DNA of 64,000 bases, taken from contig NZ_JBDXXH010000002.1 in NCBI RefSeq assembly GCF_040373385.1, positions 613,555-677,554 of the forward strand, given 5' to 3'. The first letter of the stretch is position 1; every line of letters starts with the position of its first letter. The stretch is from Nitratidesulfovibrio sp. GTDB lineage: Bacteria > Desulfobacterota > Desulfovibrionia > Desulfovibrionales > Desulfovibrionaceae. Below, one piece after another: positions 61,841 through 64,000 of the stretch. The notes beneath the pieces are model-generated. The model was not told where the DNA came from. It ran no database searches and saw nothing but the letters and a program-made list of their open reading frames with translations. Made by a program: the position numbers and the translations under genes.

Positions 61841-62236
61841 ATGAAGGCAATCGTCTATTTATTGTTTACAGTGATGCTTTCTGGTTGCATGGCTGTACGC
61901 TACTCCAACCGTTCTGCGGACGAGCTGCGAACAGAGAAATATTTTGTTGAAACATGGCGCGAAGAAAAAAACTTAATAGACATTGCTCACAACATATACA
62001 TGTTTAGCGCAAAATGCGGAAACATTGTAGCTGTAACACTAGATTCAAAAAACAAAAAATATGGTAACGCCAAAATTGAAGTCCCTGGATGGTCGGCAGG
62101 AAACGTTATATTAATAATAGAATTCAACGAAACATCAGCGAATAGCACATCAATCACAGCTTGGGATGAAAACAAAAGTTCGTTTTGGGTCTCGAAATAT
62201 AAAAAAGCTATAGCTGACCCTACACGCTGCGAATAA
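61841..62236 (+). CDS. Orphan AT-rich lipoprotein
   Basis: A 131-residue protein with a signal peptide ending LSGC (lipobox, Cys 16; MKAIVYLLFTVMLSGCMAV). The mature part is small, polar, with only one more Cys pair (C59 and C130) and no recognised domain. Its base composition is far lower in GC than all neighbours and its codons are AT-ending, so it is probably foreign. No good ribosome site precedes ATG. It sits alone between the molybdoenzyme and nadE, like a moron gene; function unknown. Confidence 0.7.
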   Translation: MKAIVYLLFTVMLSGCMAVRYSNRSADELRTEKYFVETWREEKNLIDIAHNIYMFSAKCGNIVAVTLDSKNKKYGNAKIEVPGWSAGNVILIIEFNETSANSTSITAWDENKSSFWVSKYKKAIADPTRCE

Positions 62237-62258
62237 ACCTGTTTTATTCAACCACCTG

Positions 62259-63929
62259 TCACTCCAACACCAACCGGCTTGCCACGGGCATGCGCCAGCC
62301 GGTACCGAAGGCGCGGTCGGTCACCTTCAGGCCGGGCGCGGCCTGCCGCCGCTTGAATTCGGAAATGCGCACCAGCCGCAGCACGTTGTCCACCACGGCG
62401 GGGTCGAAGCCTTCGGCCACCACGGCGTTGCGGTCCATGTGGTGCACCACGCTACGCTCCAGGATGGCGTCCAGCACCTCGTACGGGGGCAGGCTGTCGG
62501 TATCCTTCTGGTCGGGCCGCAACTCCGCCGAGGGGGCCTTGTCCAGAATGGCCGCGGGGATCAGGTCGTACCCGGCCTGCGCATTGCGCCAGCGGCACAC
62601 CCGGTACACCAGCGTCTTGGGCACGTCGGCGATGACCGCAAGTCCCCCGGCCATGTCGCCGTAGATGGTGCAGTAGCCCACGGCCAGCTCCGACTTGTTG
62701 CCAGTGGTCAGCAGCACCGCGCCCGACTTGTTGGAAACGGCCATCAGCAGGTTGCCCCGGATGCGCGACTGGATGTTTTCCTCGGTCACGTTGCGCTCGG
62801 TGCGGCCCAGCGCGCCGAACACCGGCGCCAGCGCCGCGTCGAAGCCCGCCATCAGCGGGCCGATGGGCACCGTATGTACCGTGTCAGCAGGCAGGCCCAG
62901 ATTACGGGCCACGGCCAGCGCATCGGTCACGCTGCCTTCGCTGGAATGGGGCGAGGGCATCAGCAACGCCCGCACGTTCTCCGGCCCCAGCGCCTCTGCC
63001 CCGACAGCCGCCACCAGTGCCGAATCCACCCCGCCGGAAAGGCCCAGCACCGCGCCGGTGAACCCGCACTTGCGGGCATAGTCGCGGGTGCCCATGACCA
63101 ACGCATGCCACACCTGCGCCTCCGGCTCCGCCGGGTCCGGGCAGATGGTGCCCGTGCCCGCCGCAACGTCCACCAGCACCGTGTCTTCCTCGAACGGGCG
63201 CCCGCGTGCAATAAGGTGTCCCACCGCGTCGAACGCCACGCTCTTGCCCGCGAACAGCAGGTCATCGTTGCCGCCCACCTGGTTGGCGTACAGCACCGGC
63301 ACCCGGTAGCGCGAGGCCACGCGCGACAACATGCGCTCGCGCACCGCCTGCTTGCCCAGCGTGAACGGCGAGGCCGAGAGGTTGATGATGACGTCGACTC
63401 CCGCCAATCCGAGGTCCGCCACCGGGTCGGTCTCGTACTGGCGGTGTTCCTGCCAGAACGTCTTGTCGTTCCAGATGTCCTCGCACACCGTGACGCCCAG
63501 CCGCCAGCCCGCCACCGTCACCGCGCCGCAGTTCACCCCCGGCTCGAAGTACCTGCGCTCGTCGAACACGTCGTACGTGGGCAACAGCACCTTGCGCGTG
63601 GCCACCGTTACCGTGCCCTCGTGCAGCAGCACCGCCGCGTTGTGCAGCCGGTTGCCCACCGGCGTGGGGTTGGGCACCGGCGCGCCCACCAGCACCGGCG
63701 GCGCATCCTTCAGCCGCAGGGCCAGCGCCTCCAGCGCCTTGCGGCAGCCAGGCACAAAGTCGCGCCGCAGCAGCAGGTCGCGCGGGGGGTACCCGCAGAT
63801 GGCCAGCTCCGGCGTGACGCACAGCCCCGCACCCCGCGCGGCCGCTTCGTGCGCCGCCGCCTCGATGCGCGCCGCATTGCCCGCCACGTCGCCCACCACC
63901 ATGTTCAACTGCAACAACGCGATGTTCAT
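62259..63929 (-). CDS. nadE: Glutamine-dependent NAD+ synthetase
   Basis: A 556-residue two-domain enzyme. The nitrilase-type glutaminase has E41 (CVTPELAICGYPPRD), K113 region and C149 (GVTVCEDIWND); the NAD synthetase has the P-loop GLSGGVDSAL (297-305) and KSELAVGYCTIYGDMAGG. It amidates nicotinic acid adenine dinucleotide. GGAG lies before ATG at 63929. Complete. NAD supply is of interest beside the NAD-related SIR2-like gene, but the two are 60 kb apart and not linked. Confidence 0.96.
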   Translation of the reverse strand: MNIALLQLNMVVGDVAGNAARIEAAAHEAAARGAGLCVTPELAICGYPPRDLLLRRDFVPGCRKALEALALRLKDAPPVLVGAPVPNPTPVGNRLHNAAVLLHEGTVTVATRKVLLPTYDVFDERRYFEPGVNCGAVTVAGWRLGVTVCEDIWNDKTFWQEHRQYETDPVADLGLAGVDVIINLSASPFTLGKQAVRERMLSRVASRYRVPVLYANQVGGNDDLLFAGKSVAFDAVGHLIARGRPFEEDTVLVDVAAGTGTICPDPAEPEAQVWHALVMGTRDYARKCGFTGAVLGLSGGVDSALVAAVGAEALGPENVRALLMPSPHSSEGSVTDALAVARNLGLPADTVHTVPIGPLMAGFDAALAPVFGALGRTERNVTEENIQSRIRGNLLMAVSNKSGAVLLTTGNKSELAVGYCTIYGDMAGGLAVIADVPKTLVYRVCRWRNAQAGYDLIPAAILDKAPSAELRPDQKDTDSLPPYEVLDAILERSVVHHMDRNAVVAEGFDPAVVDNVLRLVRISEFKRRQAAPGLKVTDRAFGTGWRMPVASRLVLE

Positions 63930-63965
63930 TGATGTTCTCCGGAATGACAGAGGCTGGGATGGACC

Positions 63966-64000
63966 TCGGGGAGAGGGGAGAAAACTTTTGGAAAAGTTTT
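63966..64000. repeat. Part of an intergenic repeat at the right edge
   Basis: GGGGAGAGGGGAG is followed by AAAACTTTT-GG-AAAAGTTTT (63981-64000), a perfect 9-bp inverted repeat cut by the window end. A-T core flanked by G-rich arm resembles the 11507-11605 element and the many hairpin repeats of Desulfovibrio-type genomes. It may be a terminator of the next gene. Confidence 0.6.

Overview
The window is a GC-rich bacterial chromosome segment, dense in genes and mostly in long same-strand operons. Gene content and layout point to a sulfate-reducing Desulfovibrio/Nitratidesulfovibrio-type deltaproteobacterium. The supporting signs are a LutABC-type lactate oxidation operon, a pyruvate carboxylase beside a giant PEP-synthase-like protein, phenylacetate-CoA ligase with a nearby ACT protein, a Mn-dependent pyrophosphatase, and the block pyrG-kdsA-kdsC-lptCAB-rpoN-hpf-ptsN-rapZ-PTS. 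This assignment is inference from gene content; no rRNA or tRNA gene was found.

Layout. 1-2.7 kb: the start of a cation-efflux transporter, then a visibly AT-richer stretch with a lone SIR2-like gene and a tRNA/tmRNA-end-like fragment, then a DUF1653 gene. 2.7-5.6 kb: lutA-lutB-lutC. 6-7.6 kb: a short-chain dehydrogenase and a MarC membrane protein. 7.9-9.95 kb: trxA-trxB-bamD. 10.2-19 kb (minus strand): tsaD, fbp, a lipoprotein, TPR, ftsB, a small protein, pgsA, mrp, a YqaA-type protein and pcm. 19.2-21 kb (plus): a CBS-pair protein and an M23 endopeptidase. 21.6-30.4 kb (minus): birA, pyc and a PEP-synthase-like gene, which together form a pyruvate/oxaloacetate/PEP module with its own biotin ligase. 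30.5-33.1 kb: cca and ppaC.

33.3-45.2 kb (minus) is a large envelope and regulation block: CTP synthase, KDO synthesis (kdsA, kdsC), LPS transport (lptC, lptA, lptB), sigma-54, long-form hibernation factor, PtsN, RapZ and a mannose-type PTS (IIA, IIB and a frame-disrupted IIC). KdsA/KdsC make KDO, CTP is used to activate it, and LptBCA move LPS outward. 45.7-48 kb (plus): a purQ-like amidotransferase whose 3' end is present three times in tandem, then two uncharacterised genes. 48.3-50.9 kb: an MgtA-type P-ATPase. 51-54.4 kb (minus): rsfS-gpmI-zinc ribbon, then a nitroreductase. 54.9-61.7 kb: paaK, a small membrane protein, a polyferredoxin with a GltD-like flavoprotein, a double-ACT protein and a molybdopterin oxidoreductase preceded by a CRP/FNR-type palindrome. 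61.8-62.2 kb: an AT-rich orphan lipoprotein. 62.3-63.9 kb: glutamine-dependent NAD synthetase.

The points most worth a second look are the triplicated purQ 3' end, whose copies differ only at synonymous sites within the coding part; the lone SIR2-like gene with its possible integration scar; pyruvate carboxylase with a C-terminal zinc ribbon next to an enlarged PEP-synthase relative; a homopolymer frameshift in the PTS IIC gene; and the uncharacterised molybdoenzyme/polyferredoxin/flavoprotein neighbourhood.
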